Source: an uncultured Alphaproteobacteria bacterium (GTDB taxonomy: Bacteria; Pseudomonadota; Alphaproteobacteria; RF32; CAG-239). From it: DNA of 64,000 bases. Where the stretch lies: contig CAJUKS010000001.1 in the NCBI GenBank assembly GCA_910587405.1, positions 124,001-188,000 of the forward strand, in the 5' to 3' direction. Shown in pieces: positions 9,767-18,366 of the stretch (its first letter is position 1; every line of letters starts with the position of its first letter). The notes beneath the pieces were generated by a model, which worked only from the letters and a program-made list of their open reading frames with translations, was not told the origin of the DNA and searched no databases. Position numbers and translations under genes: made by a program.

Positions 9767-10147
9767 ATGGCAGAAAAAGTAAAATTGATATTAGCCAGAC
9801 CGGAGCGTGTTGCAAAAGAAGGCTATTATGCGGGTGTTGTTATTCCGGCTTTTGCCGATTATCTGACCGTGATACCGGGACGGGCACCGAGCATGATATG
9901 GTTGCAGCCGGGAATGGTGCAATTGCTGAATGACAATATGGAAGTTGTTGAAAAATATTTTATCAGCAACGGGGCGGCCGAAATTGTCGGAGATGTTTGC
10001 ACCATATCTGCCGAAAAGGTGATTGCCAAAGCGGATATCAGTTTGGCCGAAGCCTGTGAGAGGCTGGAGGCGGCAACGGAAGAAGCGGATCAAGCCTTTT
10101 ATCAGGTTATTTATGATGAATTGACGGGGTTTCCGAATAAACGGTAA
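9767..10147 (+). CDS. atpC: ATP synthase F1 subunit epsilon
   Basis: Small rotor subunit, 126 aa, coupling gamma to the c-ring and able to inhibit hydrolysis. The N-terminal ten-stranded barrel is recognisable (YYAGVVIPAFADYLTVIPGR; IPGRAPSMIWLQPGM; FISNGAAEIVGD). The C-terminal helical part is short, as in other Alphaproteobacteria. It is the last gene of the operon, and the terminator follows 17 bases after its stop. Confidence 0.9.
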   Translation: MAEKVKLILARPERVAKEGYYAGVVIPAFADYLTVIPGRAPSMIWLQPGMVQLLNDNMEVVEKYFISNGAAEIVGDVCTISAEKVIAKADISLAEACERLEAATEEADQAFYQVIYDELTGFPNKR

Positions 10148-10164
10148 TATAGCCTTGTTGATTG

Positions 10165-10211
10165 AAAATCCAAAAGAACACCCCCGATTTTCGGGGGTGT
10201 TCTTTTGGATT
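10165..10211. terminator. Bidirectional terminator between atpC and the autotransporter gene
   Basis: A perfect 22-bp stem (10165-10186 with 10190-10211) closes on a three-base loop. Each arm holds an A- or T-rich outer part and a CCCCCGA/TCGGGGG core. It can end both the F1 operon and the convergent autotransporter gene. Confidence 0.9.
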
Positions 10212-10221
10212 TGTGTTTCGG

Positions 10222-12882
10222 TTACCACCTGTAGCTTAAGCCCAAACCGAAGGTCGAGGCTTTGTAGTCGTCGCCGAAGGTGTGGTTGGCCCAACCATAG
10301 GCGGAGAGTTGTTCGGTAAAGCCGTAACGGCCGCCGAGTTCAACCCGGCCCAACGTCTGGTCATCCAAAGTGTTGACTTTGTTCAAACCGGTGATCCGAA
10401 CCTCGTCACCGTCGGTAATGGTGCGGACAACACTCGGTTTGACATAAACGTTGGCGTAGCCTTCGTCCGTTACAAACGCCTTTGTCAGTTTAACCCCGGC
10501 TTCCAACTCCAACTGACGCAAGGTGTTGTACTTCGCGATCTTGCCGGCGCTGTCGGTGGCGTCGTCATAGTCTACCTGAGTATAGAAAGCGCCCACGCTC
10601 GGGGTCAAATAAACCGTTTTGTTGATCGCATAGTCATAACCCAACTCAACGCTGCCGCCGAACTCGGTACCGTCGGTATCCGACTTGATGCCGTCTTTGG
10701 TCTTCAGATCAACTCTCTGAATGCCGCCGTATACGGTGGCAAAAGTCCACCAGTGGTTACGGTCATAACGGTAGTACAAACCGGCGAGATACGAATCAAT
10801 GTCAATCTCAGATCCGACGGTCGAGTAATAGTATTTGCCCTTACCGTTGAGATCATAGTTGCCTTTGCGATAAGATACGAACAATCCCAGCTTGTTGTTG
10901 AGATCGTGTTGCAAGTCGCCCCCGGCCTCTAAACCCCAAACGTCGGCATCAACATTGACCAACGCTTCGTTTTCCGAAGTCTGGTAAACCGCGTTCGCCC
11001 ACAGGGTGTTGAACGCCTGACCGTTCCAGTAACTGTCATAGAAACCGCAGCCCGGGCAGTAGAAACGACGTCCCTGAACCTGACGGCTGATATTGCCGAC
11101 CATGCCTTTGGTCTGCTCTAACGCCGCTACCGGCAGTCCCTGATAAGCGATCACTTCCGGTGCCACTTTACGGTAATCTATCGAAGGCGTCGGCGGGGTC
11201 GGAACGTCAGGAACATCCGGGACGTCAGGAACATCGGGTTCTCCGTCATAATCCGGATTTAAGATATCGTTCATAGTGAGGTACCAGATACTGCCGTTTT
11301 CGTCCCCGTAAATATTACGTTGCGCCGTCCACATGTAGGGGCTGCCGTAAACTCGGTAAACGCTGAAAGCGTTTGGATTTTGGATCGTATCATTAGGCGC
11401 TTCGACAAAAACGACGCTGGCAATTTCTACTTTGTCGGTGAGGGCATAAACGATAACTTGGGTTTCGCCGATGATATCGCCGGCTACCGTCATTTTATCG
11501 GCATCCCAGGCGCCGTTATGATAACCGATATTGACGTTTAAGAACGAATCTCCCTCGCTGCGGTAGTTCTTAAGGTTAATGCGGTCGTAATAGTTATTGT
11601 GAAGATTTAGAATCGAATTCGTAAGCTTCACATCCGTCACCATATCAAAATTACCGCGTCCGTTTAATTCCGGCATATCGGCATTGATATATTGGCCCAA
11701 ATTGACTGTGCTGCCGGTAACGGTGATGCTGTCGGCCCCTTCAATGCTGTTATTAAAAAAGATACCGCCGCTGCCGTCACCTTCAATTACAATATCATAA
11801 GTGAGGCCGGCAATGCCGTCGTCCATAAGAATTTTACCGTTACGGGTCGTTTTGAAAATAAGGGTTGTGTTTTTGGGATCGGGCATCCAGTCTTGTTTGG
11901 TTCCTTTTTGTCCCATATAAATCGCGTTAGACTTTTTAACCCCATCGACCTCTACATAGTTGCCGCTGAACAATGTTTCGCCGCCGTCAGCGCTGATGTG
12001 CAGGCGGGTAGAACGGTCGCCGGCCATCATATCTTCGACGTGAACGTAAGCAAAGACCGCGCCGCCTTGAGCGATTAAGCCTTCGGAATTGCTGATCGTG
12101 ATATAATTGTCAGTAAAACGCGAATTGTTGATATAAAAATCTTCGGCGCTTTCGGAGATGTACAAGGCGCCCCCTTGTGCAAGACCGCCCGGCGAATCGG
12201 TCACGAGGATATAGTTGCCGTCAAAAACGGTGCCGTCCAAAGTCGCTTCGCCGCTGTAAAAAGCGCCGCCCTGTGCCCATGCCCAGTATCCCGCTCCGCT
12301 TTCCAAATGAAGAGAATTTTGACGGAAAACCACGTTGCTGCCGACGGTGGAAGCAAAATAGTTACCGTATACCGCGCCGCCGTAAGCGCTGTATGTGGCA
12401 TAAACCGCATTGTTGTAAAAATAGGCATTGTTGCCGATGTGGTTAAAATCACCGGCGGCTCCGTAAACGCCGGATCCGGAATTGCGGTTGTCAATAAAGC
12501 TGACATTATCACCGACGTTGTTATACCTGTTGGTGCCGTGCAAAGCGCCGAAAGCAAAGTTTTTGAGAGTCATATTGCTGATTGAACCCTGGCCGTCCCG
12601 GTAACTGTATAAATACAGCCCGGCATGGCCGTTGCCGTCGATAGTATATTTTTGCGGGCCGCCGCTGATCGACAGGTTGGTCGTACGGTCATCATTGACG
12701 GTAATATCGGCGTCGAGGACGATATCACCGCTCAGGACATAATCGCCGCCGTTGTTAAAAGCAGCCTGCAGTTCTGCGGTATTGTCAATTGTTGTTTGGG
12801 CCTTCGGTTGGGTGGAAAAGAGGGTTGTCATTGTTGTGAAGCCGACGGCGAACAACCATTTTTTAGAATTAAAATTAGTCAT
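10222..12882 (-). CDS. Autotransporter with beta-helix passenger and C-terminal barrel
   Basis: Type V secreted surface protein of 886 aa. A signal peptide (about 1-28, ending near STQPKAQ) leads into a passenger rich in N, G, S and D with repeated strand patterns such as GGAVYGNYFAS, GGAFYSGEATLDG and GGALYISES. These are typical of right-handed parallel beta-helices. A DVP repeat linker follows. The last 280 or so residues form an autotransporter beta-barrel with alternating aromatic strands and a terminal LGLSYRW. CPGCGFYDS before the barrel is an unusual cysteine pair. The ATG at 12882 has GGGGAG upstream and a good promoter; the frame extends to 12912 without reason to start there. Probable adhesin; ligand unknown. 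Confidence 0.85.
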   Translation of the reverse strand: MTNFNSKKWLFAVGFTTMTTLFSTQPKAQTTIDNTAELQAAFNNGGDYVLSGDIVLDADITVNDDRTTNLSISGGPQKYTIDGNGHAGLYLYSYRDGQGSISNMTLKNFAFGALHGTNRYNNVGDNVSFIDNRNSGSGVYGAAGDFNHIGNNAYFYNNAVYATYSAYGGAVYGNYFASTVGSNVVFRQNSLHLESGAGYWAWAQGGAFYSGEATLDGTVFDGNYILVTDSPGGLAQGGALYISESAEDFYINNSRFTDNYITISNSEGLIAQGGAVFAYVHVEDMMAGDRSTRLHISADGGETLFSGNYVEVDGVKKSNAIYMGQKGTKQDWMPDPKNTTLIFKTTRNGKILMDDGIAGLTYDIVIEGDGSGGIFFNNSIEGADSITVTGSTVNLGQYINADMPELNGRGNFDMVTDVKLTNSILNLHNNYYDRINLKNYRSEGDSFLNVNIGYHNGAWDADKMTVAGDIIGETQVIVYALTDKVEIASVVFVEAPNDTIQNPNAFSVYRVYGSPYMWTAQRNIYGDENGSIWYLTMNDILNPDYDGEPDVPDVPDVPDVPTPPTPSIDYRKVAPEVIAYQGLPVAALEQTKGMVGNISRQVQGRRFYCPGCGFYDSYWNGQAFNTLWANAVYQTSENEALVNVDADVWGLEAGGDLQHDLNNKLGLFVSYRKGNYDLNGKGKYYYSTVGSEIDIDSYLAGLYYRYDRNHWWTFATVYGGIQRVDLKTKDGIKSDTDGTEFGGSVELGYDYAINKTVYLTPSVGAFYTQVDYDDATDSAGKIAKYNTLRQLELEAGVKLTKAFVTDEGYANVYVKPSVVRTITDGDEVRITGLNKVNTLDDQTLGRVELGGRYGFTEQLSAYGWANHTFGDDYKASTFGLGLSYRW
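11201..11236 (-). repeat. Tandem 9-bp repeat encoding a DVP linker
   Basis: Four degenerate 9-bp units (GGAACGTCA, GGAACATCC, GGGACGTCA, GGAACATCG on the plus strand) encode the repeated Asp-Val-Pro linker between passenger and barrel. Such short repeats can change copy number by slippage without shifting the frame. Confidence 0.8.
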
Positions 12883-12923
12883 AATGATATCTCCCCGAAT
12901 GTAAATCCGCATTTTTATAATAT

Positions 12924-12952
12924 ATCATATTTTTCTCCTGATTTCTACTCAA
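12924..12952 (-). promoter_or_regulatory. Sigma70-type promoter of the autotransporter gene
   Basis: Read on the minus strand, TTGAGT (12952-12947) is followed after 17 bp by TATGAT (12929-12924). The start would lie near 12917, giving a leader of about 35 nt to the ATG at 12882. Confidence 0.65.
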
Positions 12953-13121
12953 AGCGGCAAAATCGGATCGGTTTTTCGGCTGGATCGATTTTTGGCGCGT
13001 ACCGGAAATTTAACCGTCGTTTTTTTGCGCCACGGCAGAAAACGAAAAAGGCAAATTTCAGGTTTGGGCTAACCTGTTATTTTCACGACTGAAACGGTTG
13101 AATCGCAAAAAGAAATGTTGT

Positions 13122-13134
13122 ACAATAATATTGT
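13122..13134. promoter_or_regulatory. Possible operator palindrome upstream of the ZIP transporter gene
   Basis: ACAATA and TATTGT flank a single A, forming a 13-bp palindrome. It lies about 50 bp upstream of the putative -35 element. A metal-responsive repressor is possible but no known box is matched exactly. Confidence 0.25.
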
Positions 13135-13179
13135 TGCAAAAAAACGACCCTTTTTTTGCAGCGGTTTGAAAATTTTCAA

Positions 13180-13207
13180 TTGTTGTTCCCTGTTTTAGTC
13201 TTATATT
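13180..13207 (+). promoter_or_regulatory. Candidate promoter of the ZIP transporter gene
   Basis: TTGTTG at 13180-13185 and TATATT at 13202-13207 are separated by 16 bp. Transcription from near 13214 leaves a leader of about 25 nt before the ATG at 13239. Confidence 0.45.
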
Positions 13208-13238
13208 AGCCGCATAATGTCAACAGGTGCGAGGTGAA

Positions 13239-14012
13239 ATGTCGGGATTTTTTACGGAAGGCTTTTTAGCCGCGGTTTTGGCCGGTTTGGTTACCGGGGT
13301 CGGCGGATTTCTGACCTTTTTCAAGTCTTCTTATTCCAAAGACGATATCAATCTGATGTTGAATATTGCCGCCGGCGTGATGCTGGCCGCATCTTTTTTT
13401 TCGTTGATGGAACCGGCACTGGAAGGATTGCGGAGCTTGTTGCCGAGCCATACGGAAACGGCGATCTGGTTTTCGGCGGCGTTGTTCGGCGGTATGTTTT
13501 CGATTGCGGCGCTCAATGCTTTCTTGCCGCATGAACATGAAATTTCTGGTCATCACGGAACCCGGATCAAATTGAGCGCGGCGTGGCTGTTTGTGATTGC
13601 GATCAGCATCCACAAAATGCCGGAAGGGTTGGCGATCGGCGTTGCTTACGGGGGAGAGCGTCTTGGTAACCCCGAAAGTCTGACGATCGGCATTGCCTTG
13701 CAAAATATTCCCGAAGGGCTGACGGTGGCGATTGCCTTGATCAGCGCCGGTTATTCCCGTTTAAAAGCCGCGGTTGCCGCAACCCTGAGCGGAATGATGC
13801 AACCGGTCGGTGCCGTTGCGGGGCTGCTGATTGCCGATATCGGGAGTTTGATGGTACCGTTGGGAATGGCTTTTGCCGGCGGTGCGATGATGTTTGTCAT
13901 CGTTAATGAAATCCTGCCCGAAACGTACGATGCCAAGCAAGATAAGAGATCGGCCCCGGCCTTGTTTACGGGATTTATTCTGATGTGCGGTTTAAGTATT
14001 GCCATGCAATAA
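13239..14012 (+). CDS. ZIP family divalent metal transporter
   Basis: Inner-membrane importer-type protein of 257 aa, likely for zinc or another divalent metal. The protein has about eight hydrophobic segments. The two metal-binding helices carry HKMPEGLAIGVAYGGE and ALQNIPEGLTVAIAL, the canonical ZIP pair. The loop HEHEISGHH between early helices is histidine-rich, as in many ZIPs. The ATG at 13239 follows GAGGTGAA; a GTG at 13227 is possible but poorly supported. The gene has its own promoter and ends at a terminator shared with nagB. Confidence 0.88.
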   Translation: MSGFFTEGFLAAVLAGLVTGVGGFLTFFKSSYSKDDINLMLNIAAGVMLAASFFSLMEPALEGLRSLLPSHTETAIWFSAALFGGMFSIAALNAFLPHEHEISGHHGTRIKLSAAWLFVIAISIHKMPEGLAIGVAYGGERLGNPESLTIGIALQNIPEGLTVAIALISAGYSRLKAAVAATLSGMMQPVGAVAGLLIADIGSLMVPLGMAFAGGAMMFVIVNEILPETYDAKQDKRSAPALFTGFILMCGLSIAMQ

Positions 14013-14070
14013 AGGCCGGAGAGACAAACGGATATAGGACCGTATGGTTACGGCGTTGGGCAAAACATAA

Positions 14071-14098
14071 AAAAGGCGTTCTTGCAAGAACGCCTTTT
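14071..14098. terminator. Bidirectional terminator between the ZIP gene and nagB
   Basis: A perfect 28-base palindrome AAAAGGCGTTCTTG/CAAGAACGCCTTTT gives a GC-rich stem flanked by A and T runs. It serves the ZIP gene (stop 14012) and the convergent nagB (stop 14121). Confidence 0.88.
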
Positions 14099-14120
14099 AT
14101 CAAACGGACTGAGCAGGGGT

Positions 14121-14924
14121 TCAGCGTTTTTTCGGCATTTTGACTTCTTCGTTTTCCTTGAAATAGCGCACGGTGTCGGCTTTAAGTTCCGACGTCGCTT
14201 CATCGTCGCAGACAATCAGGGTATGCGGATGCATTTGAAGGATGCTGATCGGGCACATATGATTAATGCTGCCTTCGATGGCGCAATGAAGCGCAGAGGC
14301 TTTTTTGTCGCCGCTGGCAATAATCATCACTTCTTTGGCTTCCATAATGGTCGCAATACCGATGGTTAGGACGTTTTTCGGGACCAGGTTGGGATCATTG
14401 TCAAAAAAGCGGGCGTTTGCCTTAATGGTATTTTTATTTAAGGTCTTAACCCGAGTACGCGAAGCCAGTGAAGAGCCCGGCTCGTTAAAAGCGATATGCC
14501 CGTCTTCGCCGACGCCGCCGATCAAAAGGTCAATGCCGCCGTAGCTGCGAATCAGCTTTTCGTACGAGGCGCATTCTTTGGCAAAGTCCTTTGTCTGTCC
14601 GTCCAGCAGGTGGACGTTCTTTTTGTTGATGTCGATATGGTCGAAGAACTTTTCCCACAAAAAGCGGTGATAACTTTGCGGATCTTTGGGGCTGAGACCG
14701 ACGTATTCGTCCATGTTAAAAATGACAACGTTCTGAAATGACAATTTTCTTTTCTGAAACATGGCGATCAGCCGTTCAAACATGCCCAGCGGCGAACTGC
14801 CGGCCGGAATGGCCATCACAAAAGGCCTCTCTGCCGTCGGACGGGCGGCTTTGATTTTGTAGGCAACGTAGTCGGCCGCCCACTGCGAGCATTGTTCATA
14901 ATCGGGGGAAATTATCAGTCTCAT
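14121..14924 (-). CDS. nagB: Glucosamine-6-phosphate deaminase
   Basis: Converts glucosamine 6-phosphate to fructose 6-phosphate and ammonia in amino-sugar catabolism; 267 aa, the normal size. The motifs are IPAGSSPLGMFERL, FNMDEYVGLS with the catalytic Asp, and GVGEDGHIAFNEPGSSL with the catalytic His. No nagA or transporter lies beside it. A TATAAT-like -10 is present on the minus strand at 14966-14961, and AGGA precedes the start. The anhydro-MurNAc kinase-like gene near 61 kb could supply related sugars, but that link is inference. Confidence 0.93.
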   Translation of the reverse strand: MRLIISPDYEQCSQWAADYVAYKIKAARPTAERPFVMAIPAGSSPLGMFERLIAMFQKRKLSFQNVVIFNMDEYVGLSPKDPQSYHRFLWEKFFDHIDINKKNVHLLDGQTKDFAKECASYEKLIRSYGGIDLLIGGVGEDGHIAFNEPGSSLASRTRVKTLNKNTIKANARFFDNDPNLVPKNVLTIGIATIMEAKEVMIIASGDKKASALHCAIEGSINHMCPISILQMHPHTLIVCDDEATSELKADTVRYFKENEEVKMPKKR

Positions 14925-14999
14925 GGGTAAATGTCCTTTTTTTGTTTTATTATTAATTTGATTATATTAATATGAGACATAAAGATAAAAAAAAGGTAA

Positions 15000-15926
15000 A
15001 TGGTTATGTTTAATTGGTTTGCGCCTAAAGTTTTCAATCAGGGGTATTTGCCCGAACAAGACGGTCACCGGGTGTTTTTTATGGAGGCGGGCAATCCGTC
15101 GGGGCAGCCGGTGCTGGTTTTTCACGGCGGTCCCGGAGGTTGTGCGTGGTTGCATCATGCCGCCGTTTTCGGACGCCGGAAGTTTCGGGTGATTCTGTTT
15201 GATCAGCGCGGCTGCGGCCGCTCGACGCCGGCGGGAGAAACGATGCATAATACCACCGCCGATTTGCTTAACGACGCGGCCCGGCTGCTCGACTTTTTGC
15301 AGATCAGGCAAAAAGCGATACTGCTCGGCGGTTCATGGGGATCGACGCTGGCGCTGCTGTTTGCCGAAAAATATCCCGAACGGATCAAGATGCTGCTGCT
15401 GTCAAAAATTTTCCTTGCCGATGAAACGGCGACGGGCTGGGCCGATGAAATCAGCGGCTGGTTTTATCCCGATACAATGGCCGAATTGCGGCGTCATATG
15501 CCGGACAATGTCAGTTTGCCGCAGTATTATGCCGATATGGTCAATTCGCGCAATCTGAGCGAACAGGTAAAAGCTGCTTCGTTGTACGGCAATTATGAAC
15601 GGGTGTTGGGACAGCTGGTTCCAAACCTTGAAAAAACGGAAGTGACACAGGACGACGTCAACGCGGCGCGAATCTATATTAATTATGCCGCCGCCGATTT
15701 TATGTTGAAGCCGGATCAGATTATGTGTCAGATCGACAAAATCAGACATTTGCCGACTTTGATCGTTCACAATCGGCTGGATATGGTTTGTCCGTTGATC
15801 GGCGCCTGGCGTCTGCATAAGGCACTTCCGGCCTCAAAGCTGGTGATCGTGCCGGAAAAAGGGCATGTCGGACCGTTGCATGCGCGCACGCTGAAGAGGG
15901 AAATTCGCCGCTTTCTGGAGATTTAG
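15000..15926 (+). CDS. pip: Proline iminopeptidase (alpha/beta hydrolase)
   Basis: Cytosolic peptidase, 308 aa, releasing N-terminal proline from peptides. It has the oxyanion motif HGGPGGC, FDQRGCGRS, and the nucleophile elbow GGSWGS with Ser112. An Asp follows in NRLDMVCP and a His in KGHVG, completing the triad. Two starts are possible: ATG 15000, or ATG 15006, which has better spacing from AAAAGG. The 3' end overlaps the convergent msrB by four bases. Other alpha/beta hydrolases share the fold, but the HGGPGG motif fits this family best. Confidence 0.87.
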   Translation: MVMFNWFAPKVFNQGYLPEQDGHRVFFMEAGNPSGQPVLVFHGGPGGCAWLHHAAVFGRRKFRVILFDQRGCGRSTPAGETMHNTTADLLNDAARLLDFLQIRQKAILLGGSWGSTLALLFAEKYPERIKMLLLSKIFLADETATGWADEISGWFYPDTMAELRRHMPDNVSLPQYYADMVNSRNLSEQVKAASLYGNYERVLGQLVPNLEKTEVTQDDVNAARIYINYAAADFMLKPDQIMCQIDKIRHLPTLIVHNRLDMVCPLIGAWRLHKALPASKLVIVPEKGHVGPLHARTLKREIRRFLEI

Positions 15927-16297
15927 TTTTTGCGGCGCGGATGAAATTCGAGTGCCAGCGAATTAATGCAGAAACGGTTGCCGGTCAGAGTCGGGCCGTC
16001 GTCAAAAACATGGCCCAAATGCGAATGGCAGTTGGCGCAGCAAACTTCGGTCCGGGCGGTGCCGTAACTGTAATCGGGCACCATTTTGACACTGCCGGGA
16101 ATAGCGGCGTCAAAGCTCGGCCAGCCGCAGCCGCTGTCAAATTTTTGGTCAGACGTAAAGACGGGATTGCCACAGCCGGCACAGACATAGGTTCCTTCTT
16201 CGTTAAACTGATAGTATTTTCCGGAAAAAGCCGGTTCAGTGCCCCTGTGTCTCAAAACATGATATTGTTCTGCGGTCAAAATCCGATTTCTTTGCAT
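15923..16297 (-). CDS. msrB: Peptide methionine-R-sulfoxide reductase MsrB
   Basis: Repairs methionine R-sulfoxide in proteins; 124 aa. Zinc ligands are in CAGCG and CANCH. The sequence SGCGWPSF is characteristic, and the catalytic cysteine is in NRFCINSLAL. The start at 16297 follows GGAG with six-base spacing; a longer frame begins at 16324 but lacks a ribosome site. It overlaps pip tail-to-tail with no terminator in between. Confidence 0.93.
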   Translation of the reverse strand: MQRNRILTAEQYHVLRHRGTEPAFSGKYYQFNEEGTYVCAGCGNPVFTSDQKFDSGCGWPSFDAAIPGSVKMVPDYSYGTARTEVCCANCHSHLGHVFDDGPTLTGNRFCINSLALEFHPRRKN

Positions 16298-16420
16298 GAA
16301 AAGCTCCGTTTTTAAACTGTTCAAACCGATGATTGATTTAAATAATGCCGGAGTCGCGCAATTTCTATATGCAACGGTAAATTTTGCCGTATCGGAACAT
16401 TAAAACCGTTCGCGTTGCGT

Positions 16421-17296
16421 TTATTTCTTAAACCACGATTTTTTCAGGGCTTTGAAACGCGCTTTGTATAAGCGAAAAGAAGGGCCGGTCATTGCTTTAA
16501 AGCGATGATAATATTCGTTGTCGGCCAAATAGTCCGAAACGACGATGTTCCTGAGGATAAAACGAAGCACTTCCTTTTTGCTGCGAGGCGTATGGGTGCT
16601 GATAAAGTCGACCATCATTTTGGTCACGGTGAGCGAATTTTTCTTGCGGGCTTCCTGCTTGGCGGGATCGTGCGTCAAGGAAGAAGATACCATCATATAG
16701 TTGTAGGCCGTATCATCAATTATGACCAGTTTGTTGCAGAAAAACAGACATTTGACGATAAACAAATTATCTTCGAAAACCACCCCGGCGGGAAATTCGA
16801 TATTGTTTCGGCGGATGAGGTCTCTCTTGTAAAGTTTGTTCCAGCAGCTGCCGTTGCGAACGGCAATGAGTTTGTCTTCGAATTTTTGGCAGACTTGCGG
16901 TTTTGACGACCAAATTCGGGTTTTGTCGGGCCAGATAACGCGGGTGGCGGTACTGACGATCTCGGCATCGTTTTCAATCATGCTCCGATGCAGTTTTTGA
17001 TAAAAATCGGGATCGACGAAATCGTCGGAATCGATAAAACCGATATATTTGCCGGAAGCGATCCCGATACCGAAATTGCGGGTGAGGCTGATGCCGTAGT
17101 TTTGTCCGCGTACGATCAATTTGATCCGGGGATCGTTGTATTGCTTGATTTTTTCAACCGTACCGTCGGTTGAACCGTCGTCGATGCATATGATTTCCAG
17201 ATTTTGATAAGTTTGCCGGACCAAACTGTCCAGACAACGTTCAATATAAGCTTCTGCGTTTAAAGCGGGAACGATTACGCTGATTAGGTCGTCCAT
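16421..17296 (-). CDS. Family 2 glycosyltransferase
   Basis: GT-A type transferase of 291 aa. It opens with ISVIVPALNAEAYIERCLDS, carries IDDGSTDGTVE, and has the metal-binding DxD region IDSDDFVDPDFYQ. The C-terminal part has FEDNLFIVKC and a positively charged end (KALKKSWFKK), suggesting membrane association without a helix. It is transcribed alone, divergently from rfbA, so a role in the same rhamnose-containing glycan is likely but unproven. It resembles the transferase at 50653-51612. Sugar donor and acceptor are unknown. Confidence 0.85.
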   Translation of the reverse strand: MDDLISVIVPALNAEAYIERCLDSLVRQTYQNLEIICIDDGSTDGTVEKIKQYNDPRIKLIVRGQNYGISLTRNFGIGIASGKYIGFIDSDDFVDPDFYQKLHRSMIENDAEIVSTATRVIWPDKTRIWSSKPQVCQKFEDKLIAVRNGSCWNKLYKRDLIRRNNIEFPAGVVFEDNLFIVKCLFFCNKLVIIDDTAYNYMMVSSSLTHDPAKQEARKKNSLTVTKMMVDFISTHTPRSKKEVLRFILRNIVVSDYLADNEYYHRFKAMTGPSFRLYKARFKALKKSWFKK

Positions 17297-17417
17297 TTAA
17301 GGCTCCGTCATTAGAAATTTGTTTCAGATGACAGGAAGTATAACCGTTAATTATACAAATACAAGACCTTTGTCGGGGGTGTTTATGACGCGGTTGTTAA
17401 TAGAAACGGCAATTTTC

Positions 17418-17445
17418 TTGATTTGTGGCGGCCGCGGAGTATTAT
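17418..17445 (+). promoter_or_regulatory. Candidate promoter of the rfbACDB operon
   Basis: TTGATT at 17418-17423 and TATTAT at 17440-17445 are 16 bp apart. The start would lie near 17452, about 30 nt before the rfbA ATG at 17482, which has AAGGA upstream. Confidence 0.45.
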
Positions 17446-17481
17446 GGCGGGTATAAAGGTATAACTACAAGGAATTAAAAT

Positions 17482-18366
17482 ATGAAAGGCATTATTTTAG
17501 CAGGCGGCAGCGGATCACGCTTGTATCCGCTTACCAACGTCATCAGCAAACAATTGCTTCCGGTTTATGACAAACCGATGATCTATTATCCGCTTTCCAC
17601 CCTGATGCTGTTCGGCATACGCGAAATTTTGATCATCTCGACCCCTCAGGATACCCCCAACATCGAAAAGCTTTTCGGTGACGGCTCCCGATACGGCCTG
17701 AGACTGGAGTATCGGGTTCAGGAAGAGCCGAAAGGAATTGCCCAAGCGTTTACAATCGGCGCGGATTTTATCGGAGATGATGACGTATGCCTGATTCTCG
17801 GCGACAATATTTTCTATATGGGCGATCAGCTGGGGTTGTTTCAGCGTGAAATCGTCAACAACCCGGGCGGGACGGTGTTCGGTTACCACGTTTCCGATCC
17901 GCAGCGGTTTGGCGTGGTGGAATTTGACAAGAATTTCAAAGCGGTTTCCATTGAAGAAAAACCCAAAGAACCGAAATCGAATTATGCGGTGGTCGGACTC
18001 TATTTCTACAAGTCCGATGTGGTGGAAAAAGCGCGCAATCTCAAACCTTCGGCCCGAGGCGAGTTGGAAATCACCGATCTGAATCGTCTGTATCTCGAAG
18101 AAGGACGTCTGAACGTTTTGCCGATGAAGCGCGGCAATGCCTGGTTGGATGCCGGGACGCCGCAGTCGCTGCTTGAGGCTTCCAATTTTATCGGGATTAT
18201 TGAAAAACGGCAGGATTTAAAGATTGCCTGTATTGAAGAAATTGCTTACCGGCGCGGTTTCATTTCCGCCGATCAGCTGTTGAAGCTGATTGACGAGTTG
18301 AAAGACGGCGTTGATTACAAGGCTTATTTAAAACGTGTATATGAGGACTATCATGAAGGTTTCTAA
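17482..18366 (+). CDS. rfbA: Glucose-1-phosphate thymidylyltransferase RfbA
   Basis: Makes dTDP-glucose from glucose 1-phosphate and dTTP, the first step to dTDP-L-rhamnose; 294 aa. The nucleotide-binding loop GGSGSRLYPLT (8-18), the region YDKPMIYYPLSTLM and the catalytic-site segment EEKPKEPKSNYAVVGLYFYK are conserved. The C-terminal end matches the long RmlA form. First gene of rfbACDB; its stop overlaps rfbC by 14 bases. Confidence 0.96.
   Translation: MKGIILAGGSGSRLYPLTNVISKQLLPVYDKPMIYYPLSTLMLFGIREILIISTPQDTPNIEKLFGDGSRYGLRLEYRVQEEPKGIAQAFTIGADFIGDDDVCLILGDNIFYMGDQLGLFQREIVNNPGGTVFGYHVSDPQRFGVVEFDKNFKAVSIEEKPKEPKSNYAVVGLYFYKSDVVEKARNLKPSARGELEITDLNRLYLEEGRLNVLPMKRGNAWLDAGTPQSLLEASNFIGIIEKRQDLKIACIEEIAYRRGFISADQLLKLIDELKDGVDYKAYLKRVYEDYHEGF

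Larger units (their letters stand above)
12883..13238. other. Divergent intergenic region between the autotransporter and ZIP transporter genes
   Basis: This 356-base stretch has no convincing gene. It holds the autotransporter promoter (12924-12952, minus) and the ZIP promoter (13180-13207, plus). A short hairpin CAGGTT/AACCTG at 13059-13076 is followed by TTATTTT. A palindrome ACAATA-A-TATTGT lies at 13122-13134. An open plus frame across 12625-13092 is the shadow of the autotransporter gene and was discarded. Confidence 0.6.

Noticed and set aside
12625..13092. Plus-strand frame of 155 codons over the autotransporter 5' end
   Set aside because: It is antisense to the signal peptide and passenger start, has no ribosome site and unusual composition.
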